This document shows positions 1 through 8,600 of a stretch of 64,000 bases of DNA, piece after piece (the stretch's first letter is position 1; each line of letters starts with the position of its first letter). The notes beneath the pieces are model-generated. The model had not been told where the DNA came from and searched no databases. It worked only from the letters and a program-made list of their open reading frames with translations. The DNA comes from an uncultured Clostridia bacterium (GTDB lineage Bacteria > Bacillota > Clostridia > TANB77 > CAG-508), in NCBI GenBank assembly GCA_934120645.1, contig CAKOUO010000008.1, positions 1 to 64,000 on the forward strand. The letters are read 5' to 3'. The position numbers and the translations under genes are program-made.

Positions 1-905
1 ACTTCATGTTCAATTTCTTGTATTTTATCATATCCTAAATTCTCAATATAATCAATAGCTGCACCTAAACCAATTACACCTTCAACATTTTGTGTACCAG
101 CCTCAAATTTATTTGGAAGTGGTGCAAAAGTTGTTTCTTGTTCGTAAACATATTCTATCATATCTCCACCCATTAAAAATGGAGTCATTTTGTTTAGTAT
201 TTCTCTTTTTCCATATAATACACCTATTCCAAGTGGTGCAAGCATTTTATGTCCTGAAAATACTAGAAAATCTGCGTCCAAATCTTGAACATCAATTTTC
301 ATATGTGGTATGCTTTGTGATGCATCAACTATTACTATTGCACCTTTTTTATGTGCATATTTTATTATTTTTTTCACATTGTTTATTGTTCCTAAAACAT
401 TTGAAACATGTGTAATTCCAACGATTTTTGTTTTATCCGTAATTTTGCTTTCTATTTCTTCGTCTGTTAATTCAAATTCATCATTTATATACATATAGTT
501 TAATTTACTACCTGTTTGCTTTGTCATTTTTTGCCAAGGCACTAAATTTGAATGGTGCTCCATTATTGAAATTACTACTTCATCATCTTTTTTTAGGTTG
601 TCCAATCCATATGAATATGCTATTAAGTTTAAGCTTTCTGTTGCATTTTTTGAAAATATTATTTCTTCTCTGTGTTTTGCATTTATGAATTTTGCTATTT
701 TTGTTCTAGTGTTTTCGTATTGTTCAGTTGCTTCTACACTTAATGAATATGCTCCCCTATGTGGGTTTGCATTGTATTTTTGGTAGAATTCTTCTACAGC
801 TTTTATTACTTGAATTGGTTTTTGTGTTGTTGCTCCACTGTCTAGATATGTGATGTTTTCATTTTCTAGTAGTGGAAAATCTTTTTTTATTTGTTCTATA
901 TTCAT
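1..905 (-). CDS. sufS: SufS-type cysteine desulfurase (3' end outside the window)
   Basis: PLP enzyme that takes sulfur from cysteine as a persulfide and feeds it to the SufBCD scaffold. Translating the minus strand gives MNIEQIKKDFPLLENENITY followed by LDSGATTQKP and NPHRGAYSLS, the usual SufS N-terminus, and later a VFSGHKM motif near residue 220 whose Lys would carry PLP. About 301 residues are present. The C-terminal part, with the catalytic Cys loop, lies beyond the left edge. The ATG at 905 has a GGGAGA ribosome site that overlaps the last codons of the upstream 66-residue gene, so the two are probably translationally coupled. It is the last suf gene visible. Family assignment is secure. 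SufS rather than the related CsdA follows from the suf context. Confidence 0.95.
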   Translation of the reverse strand, partial: MNIEQIKKDFPLLENENITYLDSGATTQKPIQVIKAVEEFYQKYNANPHRGAYSLSVEATEQYENTRTKIAKFINAKHREEIIFSKNATESLNLIAYSYGLDNLKKDDEVVISIMEHHSNLVPWQKMTKQTGSKLNYMYINDEFELTDEEIESKITDKTKIVGITHVSNVLGTINNVKKIIKYAHKKGAIVIVDASQSIPHMKIDVQDLDADFLVFSGHKMLAPLGIGVLYGKREILNKMTPFLMGGDMIEYVYEQETTFAPLPNKFEAGTQNVEGVIGLGAAIDYIENLGYDKIQEIEHE

Positions 906-908
906 AAA

Positions 909-1109
909 TTATCTCCCATCATCTTCTATTTCAGATATTTGTTGATTTTCGTTACATTCTTGTGTATATACTATTTTCTTTTCTTCTGAAAAAGCTTTTT
1001 CTATTTCATCATAATTTGGTTTAATCGGATTTATTTTAATATCTTGGTATCTAATCATATTTTTCCATGTTTTCATAAAGTCATCCATAAACTCTCTTGA
1101 ATTTTTCAT
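909..1109 (-). CDS. Small uncharacterised protein coupled to sufS
   Basis: A 66-residue, charged, soluble-looking protein between sufD and sufS. It starts with MKNSREFMDDFMKTW and ends in acidic EIEDDGR. An AGGAG ribosome site precedes the ATG. The gene begins 33 bp after sufD and ends 3 bp before the sufS ATG, so its stop region supplies the sufS ribosome site. I do not recognise a family. The N-terminal half could form an amphipathic helix and there is a single Cys near residue 52. Operon position suggests a link to SUF assembly or SufS delivery, but nothing in the sequence proves it. It could simply be a translational coupler. Confidence 0.7.
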   Translation of the reverse strand: MKNSREFMDDFMKTWKNMIRYQDIKINPIKPNYDEIEKAFSEEKKIVYTQECNENQQISEIEDDGR

Positions 1110-1142
1110 TAACTCTTTCTCCTAAAAATTACAATTATATTA

Positions 1143-2210
1143 TTAGTCTAATCTTTTATCAATTTCTTGTAAAATTTCTTCTCTCAATTCTTTATTTTCA
1201 ATTTTTTCTAATATTTGATTAAATCTAGCTCTAACCATTAATTTCATAGCCTCTTTAAGTTCAAAACCTCTACTCATAATATAGAATAATTCTTTTTCAC
1301 CAATTTTTCCGGCTGAACTTGAGTGGTTACCTTCAACCTCTTCTTCAGAGCAAAGTAGCATTGGTAAAGCTATTGATTTAGCTGTATCTGATAATAACAT
1401 ACAAGCCTCGTTTTCATTTCCAGTAGCTCTTTTGCAACCTTTTTTGAAATCAATTGTTCCTTTAAAATGTTTTTTAGATGTATCTTTTAAAGCCCCTTGA
1501 ACTTCTATATCAATATTAGATTTCTTTCCTCTTAATTCACCTATATAATTTAAGTCAAAAACTTGTGTTTCTTTTCCTAAATAAATTGTGTTTAGTTGAT
1601 TATCACAATTATCGCCTTGTAAATTAGAATAATAATTTGTAATGCTGTGTTTTCCGCCAAAATCAACAATTGTATAATTGATTTTTGCATTTTCTTCAAA
1701 ATCATTTTCAATTGCTAAAAAGTTATTTGATTTTGTATTCATTAAATTAACCAATACAATATTTAATTCTGAATTTTTTTCAGCTTTTGCTTTTATTATT
1801 CCATTGTGATAACTTTCATTTTCTTGTTTTGAAGTGTATTTTATTATTACTGTTGATTTTGTGTTTTCATTTGCAGTAATTTCTATGTTATCTATTAATA
1901 CAGTGTTTTCATTATCAAAATTAAAATCTATTTCCGCTTCTGCTCTTTCATTTTGATTACTATTTATGTTTAATTTTATTTTTTGATTTGCTCCGTGTTT
2001 CACTTGACTTGTAAGTTTTTCACTTAAACCATAAACTAAATTTGTATCTGTATTGCTATCTATATTTATTTTAGATGTGTCACCAATTATTGTTACATTT
2101 TCAAATGTTGGTATTACTTCTGGAACTTCAATATTTTCTAGTTTTATATTGTTTATTCTGAAGTTTTTTGCTGTTCTAACTGGTGTTTCATTTAATTTTA
2201 AATTTTCCAT
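1143..2210 (-). CDS. sufD: SufD, Fe-S cluster assembly scaffold subunit
   Basis: Partner of SufB in the SufBC2D complex that builds Fe-S clusters. The roughly 355-residue protein has the SufB/SufD beta-helix core, the GNHSSSAGKI segment with the conserved His near the C-terminus, and the terminal helical motif FYIMSRGFELKEAMKLMVRA. The frame is open to an ATG at 2228, but that codon has no ribosome site. The ATG at 2210 follows AGAAAGGGAAAG at good distance, so I use 2210. It is separated from sufB by about 290 bp holding a palindromic element. The N-terminal half is Asn/Glu-rich and diverged, as is usual for SufD. Confidence 0.9.
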   Translation of the reverse strand: MENLKLNETPVRTAKNFRINNIKLENIEVPEVIPTFENVTIIGDTSKINIDSNTDTNLVYGLSEKLTSQVKHGANQKIKLNINSNQNERAEAEIDFNFDNENTVLIDNIEITANENTKSTVIIKYTSKQENESYHNGIIKAKAEKNSELNIVLVNLMNTKSNNFLAIENDFEENAKINYTIVDFGGKHSITNYYSNLQGDNCDNQLNTIYLGKETQVFDLNYIGELRGKKSNIDIEVQGALKDTSKKHFKGTIDFKKGCKRATGNENEACMLLSDTAKSIALPMLLCSEEEVEGNHSSSAGKIGEKELFYIMSRGFELKEAMKLMVRARFNQILEKIENKELREEILQEIDKRLD

Positions 2211-2233
2211 CAACTTTCCCTTTCTCATTTTTT

Positions 2234-2495
2234 CGGAATTATGAGGTCACCACATAAATTTCCGATTTTATTTAATTATGTTTTATAGTTATATATATTA
2301 AAATGTAATGACACGCAGTTTGGGAGGAAACTTATTCATATAAATTAGATAGATTAATATTTCTAATTTTAAAATTATATCTAATATGTTTATATGATTA
2401 TTCCGACCAGCAAGGAATAAAATTTTAATATATATATCTATAAATTATAGCTTTAATATTAATTACTGGGATTTTGTGTGGTATCCCATAATCCC
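2234..2495. repeat. 262-bp palindromic element between sufB and sufD (structured RNA or MITE-like)
   Basis: The whole sufB-sufD gap is built from nested inverted repeats. The outer ends are two related hairpins in opposite orientation: 2234-2264 (arms CGGAA/TTCCG and TTATG/CATAA) and 2468-2495 (arms GGGATT/AATCCC on the minus strand). Both share a core of the form TTATGRGRTNACCACAYAA. Inside, 2282-2304 pairs with 2422-2444 (22 of 23 positions), and 2337-2350 pairs with 2381-2397 (TCATATAAA... against ...TTTATATGA, with a 4-nt bulge). The internal loops are distinctly less AT-rich than the surroundings (GACACGCAGTTTGGGAGG; TTCCGACCAGCAAGGAA). It would be transcribed within the suf operon. I cannot assign it to a known RNA class or transposon. 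Confidence 0.6.
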
Positions 2496-2501
2496 AAATT
2501 T

Positions 2502-3902
2502 TTATCCTATTGCTCCTTCTAATTCTAAGTTAATAAGATTATTCATTTCAACTGCATATTCTACTGGTAACTCTTTTGCTATTGGATGTGCAAAACCTCT
2601 TACTATCATTGCCTTTGCATCTTCTTCTGATAATCCTCTGCTCATTAAATAGAATATTGTTTTATCACTTATTTTACCTATTTTGGCTTCGTGTGAAAAT
2701 TCAACTTCATCTGTTCTTATATCATTAGTTGGTATTGTGTCTGAAACTGATATGTCATCTAACATAAGTGATTCGCATGATACTGATGATTTTGAATTTT
2801 TTGCGTTCTCGTTTATTTTTACTAAGCTTCTATATGTGCATTTTCCACCGTTTTTTGATATTGATTTTGCATTTACTACACTTGATGTGTTTGGTGCATT
2901 ATGAATTACTTTGAATCCATTGTCTAGATTTTGTCCACCACCTGCAAATGATATTCCTGTAAACTCTGTTTTTGCACCTTCTCCATTTAATATGCTCATT
3001 GGATATAGCATTGATATTTTTGACCCAAATGAACCTGATACCCAGTCCATTTTTGCATTTTTTCCTACTATTGCTTTTTTTGTATTTAAGTTAAGCATAT
3101 TTTTTGACCAGTTTTCTATTGTTGAATATCTTAAATAAGCATTGTCTGCTACATATAATTCAACACATCCAGCATGTAGATTTACTTTATTGTATTTTGG
3201 TGCTGAACATCCTTCTATAAAGTGTAAACTTGCTCCTTCTTCTACAATTATTAATGTGTGTTCAAATTGTCCAGCCTCTGGTGAATTTAGTCTAAAGTAT
3301 GATTGCAATGGAATATCTACTTTTACTCCTTTTGGTACATATACAAATGAACCACCTGACCATACTGCTCCATGTAATGCAACAAATTTGTGGTCATTTA
3401 CAGGCACACATTTCATAAAGTGTGATTTTACCAGTTCTGGATATTCTCTTACTGCTGTTTCCATATCTGTATAAATTACACCTTGTTTTATCAATTCTTC
3501 TTTCATACTATGGTAAACAACTTCTGAATCATATTGTGCCCCAACACCTGCAAGTGATGTTTTTTCCGCTTCTGGTATTCCTAATTTATCAAATGTATTT
3601 TTAATGTCTTCTGGAACATCATCCCATGAACTATTTAATTTTGACTTTGGTCTTACATATGTTGCGATTTCGTCCATATTTAATTCTGATAAATCTGGTC
3701 CCCATGTTGGCATTTCTAAGTTGTTATATACTTCTAATGCTTTTAACCTGAATTCTCTCATCCAGTCTGGGTCGTTTTTTTGTTTTGATATTTCTTCTAT
3801 TATTTCTGGTGTTAAACCTTTTTTTATTTTGAAGTCGTATTCGTCTTTGTTTTTTATATCATAGATATTTCTATTTATTTCTTCTAAATTTGTTTTTGAC
3901 AT
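2502..3902 (-). CDS. sufB: SufB, Fe-S cluster assembly scaffold subunit
   Basis: Core subunit of the SufBC2D scaffold on which Fe-S clusters are assembled de novo. It has 466 residues, normal for SufB, with hallmark blocks SSWDDVPEDIKNTFDKLGIP, SEVVYHSMKEEL, a VWSGGSFVYVPKGV block and the C-terminal HEAKIGKISD/FYLMSRGLSE segment. SVSCESLMLDD carries the Cys at the place of the sulfur-acceptor Cys of E. coli SufB. The ATG at 3902 follows AAAGGACTATATAAA. Upstream lies a divergently transcribed small gene, so sufB is cut off from sufC. I see no strong promoter of its own in the 83-bp gap. Confidence 0.97.
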   Translation of the reverse strand: MSKTNLEEINRNIYDIKNKDEYDFKIKKGLTPEIIEEISKQKNDPDWMREFRLKALEVYNNLEMPTWGPDLSELNMDEIATYVRPKSKLNSSWDDVPEDIKNTFDKLGIPEAEKTSLAGVGAQYDSEVVYHSMKEELIKQGVIYTDMETAVREYPELVKSHFMKCVPVNDHKFVALHGAVWSGGSFVYVPKGVKVDIPLQSYFRLNSPEAGQFEHTLIIVEEGASLHFIEGCSAPKYNKVNLHAGCVELYVADNAYLRYSTIENWSKNMLNLNTKKAIVGKNAKMDWVSGSFGSKISMLYPMSILNGEGAKTEFTGISFAGGGQNLDNGFKVIHNAPNTSSVVNAKSISKNGGKCTYRSLVKINENAKNSKSSVSCESLMLDDISVSDTIPTNDIRTDEVEFSHEAKIGKISDKTIFYLMSRGLSEEDAKAMIVRGFAHPIAKELPVEYAVEMNNLINLELEGAIG

Positions 3903-3924
3903 TTTATATAGTCCTTTCTAAAAC

Positions 3925-3953
3925 TTGTATTTTATGTAAAATTGTGGTATAAT
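3925..3953 (+). promoter_or_regulatory. Sigma-A type promoter of the 3986 small gene
   Basis: TTGTAT (3925-3930), a 17-nt spacer and TATAAT (3948-3953) with an upstream TG (extended -10). It is strikingly like the promoter at 18869: both read TTGTATTTTAT, then differ, then ATGG/GTGG and TAYAATATT. Confidence 0.8.
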
Positions 3954-3985
3954 ATTTTTATAAAAAACTTAAGGAGGTCACTTAT

Positions 3986-4204
3986 ATGAAAGAAAGTTAT
4001 TTAACTCGGGGCATTTTTTATGGTATTGTAGGACTTATACTTACTATTTTTTCACTTTGTGTTTATTTTCTAGAGATACCTTTTATTCCCGAATCAATTA
4101 AGTTTCCTTGTACAGGATGCTTAGTTGCTATTGCAATATCTAATATTGTCAAGTGTATCATTTCTTTAGCATTTCACTATGACGCAACTTATTATCCATT
4201 CTAG
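3986..4204 (+). CDS. Small two-helix membrane protein inside the suf locus
   Basis: A 72-residue protein of unknown family with two predicted membrane segments, about residues 10-33 (IFYGIVGLILTIFSLCVYF) and 43-63 (CLVAIAISNIVKCIISLAF). Four cysteines lie in or beside them, including CTGC near residue 42. It has a complete expression cassette of its own: promoter at 3925, a strong AAGGAGGT ribosome site, and a perfect 12-bp terminator stem at 4212-4240. It is transcribed against the suf genes and separates sufC from sufB. No function can be read from the sequence. The position and the paired cysteines make metal or redox handling a guess only. Confidence 0.8.
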   Translation: MKESYLTRGIFYGIVGLILTIFSLCVYFLEIPFIPESIKFPCTGCLVAIAISNIVKCIISLAFHYDATYYPF

Positions 4205-4211
4205 GTGGCCG

Positions 4212-4240
4212 GGGTAATAATCATTTTTTGATTATTACCC
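4212..4240. terminator. Terminator hairpin between the small gene and sufC
   Basis: Perfect 12-bp stem GGGTAATAATCA / TGATTATTACCC with a TTTTT loop, followed on the plus strand by TATTTATATT. It serves the plus-strand gene at 3986. The sufC stop codon touches its other side. Confidence 0.85.
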
Positions 4241-4977
4241 TATTTATATTGTGCATACCCATTTTCTTCAATTTCTGAAGCCAATTCTTGTCCACCTGTT
4301 TTAACAATTTTTCCATTAACCAAAACATGAACATAATCAACCTTTAAACTATGCAAAATTTTAGTATTATGAGTAATAATTAAAACCGCATTATTCTCAT
4401 TTTTAAACATCTCAATACCTTTTGAAACAGTCTTTATTGCATCAACATCAAGACCTGAATCTGTTTCATCAAGAATAGCAAGTTTTGGATTTAATACAAG
4501 CATTTGTAAAATCTCGTTTTTCTTTTTCTCTCCACCTGAAAATCCAACATTTAAGCTTCTTTCCATATTTTTAGGATTCATACTTAACTCTTCCATATAT
4601 TTTTTTAGTTCATCTTTAAATTGAAATATTTTAACAGGTTGTCCTGTAATTTTATTTTTAGCATATTTCAAAAAATTAGTTACTGAAACCCCAGGAATTT
4701 CTTCTGGTAATTGGAATGACATAAATATTCCTTTTCTTGCAATTTCATCAGTTCTTGACTCTGTTATATCTTCACCATCAAATGTTATTGTTCCATTTGT
4801 TTTTGTATATTCTGGGTTATTTAATATTGCATTCGCTGTTGTTGTTTTTCCAGAACCATTTGGACCCATTATTACATGAATCTCTCCTTTATTAATACTT
4901 AAATCAATTCCTTTTAATATTTCTTTATCTTCTGCATTTACATGTAAATCTTTTATTTCTAATAATTTGTTACTCAT
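4240..4977 (-). CDS. sufC: SufC, ATPase subunit of the SUF scaffold
   Basis: ABC-type ATPase that drives SufBCD during Fe-S assembly. Motifs: Walker A GPNGSGKTT, the SufC form of the signature FSGGEKKKNEI, Walker B LAILDETDSGLD and the switch His in ITHNTK. About 245 residues from the start at 4977. The frame runs up to an ATG at 5022, but those extra 15 codons are the arm of a hairpin repeat, whereas the ATG at 4977 has an AAAGGAATTATT ribosome site and matches SufC N-termini (MSNKLLEIKDLHV). It lies 84 bp downstream of the DtxR-fold regulator. Confidence 0.96.
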   Translation of the reverse strand: MSNKLLEIKDLHVNAEDKEILKGIDLSINKGEIHVIMGPNGSGKTTTANAILNNPEYTKTNGTITFDGEDITESRTDEIARKGIFMSFQLPEEIPGVSVTNFLKYAKNKITGQPVKIFQFKDELKKYMEELSMNPKNMERSLNVGFSGGEKKKNEILQMLVLNPKLAILDETDSGLDVDAIKTVSKGIEMFKNENNAVLIITHNTKILHSLKVDYVHVLVNGKIVKTGGQELASEIEENGYAQYK

Positions 4978-4993
4978 AATAATTCCTTTCTTT

Positions 4994-5072
4994 CTGTCAA
5001 TAGGGACGTCCCTTTTTGACAAGTTTTATTTTTATTTGTTATCTGTCAAAAAGGGACGTCCCTATTGACAAG
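4994..5072. repeat. Inverted pair of TGTCA...GGGACGTCCC...TTGACA repeats
   Basis: Two copies of a 27-bp sequence, themselves centred on the palindrome GGGACGTCCC, face each other across an AT-rich spacer (4994-5023 and 5043-5072). The element overlaps the last codons of the regulator gene and supplies a false start upstream of sufC. It belongs with the copies at 18065, 18823, 23439 and 30291. It may act as a partial terminator, but long T runs are lacking. Confidence 0.85.
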
Positions 5073-5520
5073 TTTCTTTTTTTGTTGTTCTTCTTGCACA
5101 GCATCTACATTTTTCTTTATTAATATCATAATCACAGTCTAAATTATTTAAGCCTAATACTTTATGCACATATTTTGCTAATTTGTTTATTGTTTTATCT
5201 GTTATGGCTAGCTTTATTTTTTCTGCTTCTTTTTCTGCTTCTTCTTCGTTTAGATTTAATACATCTTTTAAAAATACATAAACTATGTCATATGCTTCTA
5301 ATATTTTCTTTGCTAAGTTTTCTCCTTCTTCTGTTAGTTCTATTGTTCCATATGATTCATAGTTTAGCAATCCGTTGTCTTTTAAGTTGTATATTGCTTT
5401 GTTTACACTTGGTTTAGTACAGTTCATTTTTTTTGCAATATCTGTTACTCGTATATTACCATTTTGTTGTTTTAATATATACATCGTTTTTAAGTATTCT
5501 TCTAATGATTTTGATATCAT
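5062..5520 (-). CDS. DtxR/MntR-fold regulator with a C-terminal cysteine cluster
   Basis: A 152-residue regulator just upstream of sufC. Residues 1-65 form the DtxR-type winged helix (VTDIAKKMNCTKPSVNKAIY recognition region, wing LTEEGENLAKK), and 66-120 the helical dimerisation region. Lined up by eye with DtxR, the metal ligands are all replaced: the His of RKHR is Tyr, and the His, Cys, Glu and His of HDEACRWEH become EKEAEKIKL. Instead the tail carries C129, C138, C140, C141 and C151. The last Cys is encoded by the edge of the hairpin repeat. The start at 5520 has AGGAGAAAAAAC. The ATG at 5562 lies in the operator region. It may sense Fe-S status or a metal through the cysteines (inference). 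Confidence 0.85.
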   Translation of the reverse strand: MISKSLEEYLKTMYILKQQNGNIRVTDIAKKMNCTKPSVNKAIYNLKDNGLLNYESYGTIELTEEGENLAKKILEAYDIVYVFLKDVLNLNEEEAEKEAEKIKLAITDKTINKLAKYVHKVLGLNNLDCDYDINKEKCRCCARRTTKKETCQ

Positions 5521-5544
5521 GTTTTTTCTCCTTTTTTGTTTTTT

Positions 5545-5596
5545 GTTAACTACGGTTAACATTATACTCTCTTATATATTGTTTGTCAAGGTTAAC
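5545..5596 (-). promoter_or_regulatory. Promoter and GTTAAC operator sites of the SUF-linked regulator
   Basis: On the minus strand, TTGACA (5584-5589), a 17-nt spacer and TATAAT (5561-5566) form a near-consensus promoter. Three GTTAAC hexamers surround it: 5591-5596 just upstream of the -35, and the pair 5545-5550/5555-5560 (GTTAACCGTAGTTAAC) just downstream of the -10. That is a good layout for autoregulation by the encoded DtxR-fold protein and possibly for control of the suf genes. Confidence 0.75.
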
Positions 5597-5600
5597 AATC

Positions 5601-5632
5601 AAAAATGTCTAGATTTTTAAGTTTCTAGACAT
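5601..5632 (-). terminator. Terminator after the glucan synthase gene
   Basis: Stem ATGTCTAG/CTAGACAT followed by TTTTGATT on the minus strand, 13 bp past the stop codon at 5645. Confidence 0.75.
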
Positions 5633-5644
5633 TTTTTGATATTT

Positions 5645-8600
5645 TTATAAAATTACTTCTATATTATAAATTCCATTATCTTCTAATTTTATTTTATTTT
5701 CTGTTTCAATTCCATTTACAATAACTTTTTCTACTCCATTATTCTTTCTATTTGGATTTTTTACAACAATATTATAAATACTATTTTTCCATTTATATTT
5801 CATACTATATTCTTTCCAGTCTTTTGATATACATGGTTCTATACTCATAATTCCTTCTTTTATTTTTAATCCTAGTATATATTCAATTCCGGCTTTATAG
5901 TACCAACTGCTAGAACCTGTATACCATGTCCATCCTCCACGTCCAGCAAGATTACTTGCCCCATATATATCTGCTGGTATGACATATGGTTCTACTTTAT
6001 ATTTGTTACTAGAGTCTTTGGTCCTTGCATGTTCAATGGGATTTATCATTCTATATAATTCTGTTGCTTTATCTCCAAATCCTAATAATGCTTCTGCTAT
6101 TATTACCCATACGGCTGCATGTGTGTATTGTCCTCCATTTTCTCTAACTCCTGGTACATATGCTTTTATATAACCTGGATTTAATTTTCCTTTTTCAAAT
6201 GGTGGGTCTAATAATTTTATAATTCCATTTTCTCTGTCTATTAGATGATTTTCTAAGCTTTCCATTGATATATATTTTTTATCATTATCTCCCGCATTTG
6301 AGATAGTACTCCAACTTTGTGCTATACTATCTATTCTACACTCATCATTTTCCATACTTCCTAATGTATTTCCATCATCCATAAATGCTCTTTTATACCA
6401 TCTTCCATCCCATCCATTAGTATTCAATGCTCTTTTTAAATTGTTTTTAATTTGTTCATATTTTTCCGCCAAATCTACATCATCCTTTGTTTTGCACAAC
6501 GGTATAAATTTACTTAATACATTATATAAAAAGAATCCTAGCCATACACTTTCTCCTCTTCCTTTAGGTCCTACATTGCTAAATCCATCATTCCAATCTC
6601 CACTTCCTATTTTAGGTAAACCATGTTCTCCAAAATTTAATCCCTTTTCTATTGCTTTTATACAATGATCATATATACTATAACTTTCATCTGTTTGACT
6701 ATATTTATCATATCTTTCATCTTCATTTTCAGCTAAAGTTTTCCCTTTTATATATGGTGTTACTTCATCTAATATTGTATAATCTCCTGTAAATTCTATA
6801 TACTCACATGTTAAATATGGAAGCCATAATAAATCATCCGAAAACTTTGTTCTAATTCCTCTTTCTGTTTCATCATGCCACCAATGTTCTACATCGCCTT
6901 CTACAAATTGATGTCTACTATGCTTTAATATTTGTTTTTTTAAAATCTCTGGATCTAAATATTTTAGACATAGTGTATCTTGTAATTGGTCTCTAAATCC
7001 ATATGCTCCACCTGATTGATAAAATCCTGTTCTGGCTATAAGTCTACTTTGTATTGTTTGATAAATAGCCCATCCATTTAAAATTATATTTAAAGATTCT
7101 AATGGTGTTTCTACTTGCAAGTTACTTAACAAATCTTTCCATCCGCTTTTTACTTTTTCTAATTCTTGTTTACAATTTTGTATTTTATTATATTTATATG
7201 CCATATTTTTACTATCTAATATTGATTCTTCTGCTCCTAATGTAAATATAATTTCTTTTTCTGCTAGACTTTCAATTTCAACTTCTACCTCATACGCAAT
7301 ACATGTTTTTTTACCCAAACTATTTTCATTATTTAAACTTGTCTTTTTTAATCCTTCTGGATTTGATATACTTCCATTTCCTATAAAGAAACTTTTATCT
7401 CCAGTATAGCTTTTTATCTTTTCGCTATTTGATACATATATTACATCATTTAGAAAATCACTGTTATATAAATTTTGTGCACATATTATATTGTTATTTG
7501 AATCGTATTTTAAATTAATATATCCATTTGTTTTTATTTCGTCTTCCCCTAAAACTGGTTTTATATAATAAACAATTTTTAGTTTTTTTCTATTTAAAGT
7601 TGTATTTTTCAATTTTAAAATTTCTACTTTTAAACTATCTTCTGGTGGTACAAATATTTCTAGTTCCTGTTCTAGTCCATCATTTTTATGAATATATTTT
7701 GTATAACCAAATCCAAAAATCACATTATAATTTTTTTCATCTGGCATAGGATTTAATCCTAAAGACCATGTTTTTTTACTATCTAAGTTTTTTAAATAGA
7801 TAACCTCTGATGGGATATCAAAATTTGCTTGATTCTCCCATGATGTTATTCTATTTAATCTACTATTTCTGTGCCATGTATATCCTCCCATATTTTCTGT
7901 AACTAATGTTCCAAATTTTTTATTTGCCATAATATTTGACCATACTGTTGGTAATCTATTTTCTTTGTTTACTTTTATCAAATATTCTTTTCCATCTTCT
8001 GAAAACGCACCATATTCATTATAATATTTTAAATTTTCTTTATTTTGCAATATATCTATATTTTCACTATTTTCCTGTTCTATTATTATACTATCTGCTT
8101 CTTTTCCTATCTCCTTATATTTTTCTAAATATTCATCTTCCATATCTTTAAGTGCATTTTTTATTCCACCTTTACTTCCATCTATAACTATAGCTGCTAC
8201 AAAATTTAGCAAATTTAAATCTTGTTTATCTATTTCATTTTTTGATATTTCAAATATTCCACCTTTTATATTCTTTAGATATGCCATTTGGCTATTTAAT
8301 ACTATTCCCTCTATTTCTTCTCTTACATAATTTTCATAACTATGTTTTTCTTCATCTAATATTACTAATTCTGTTTCTAGGTTTTTGGTCCTAAAAAATT
8401 CATATGCCTTTAATGCTTCTTTAACAACATAAGAATCATTAATATCTTTTATTTTTACTAATATAATTGGTAAATCTCCTGATATTCCATATTTCCATAG
8501 CTCACTTTGATTATATCTTTGCTTTGGAATTTTATCTAAATTACATTTTTTAGTTGGATTATTAAATATAATGTATGACATCATTTTTTGATAATCCCTT

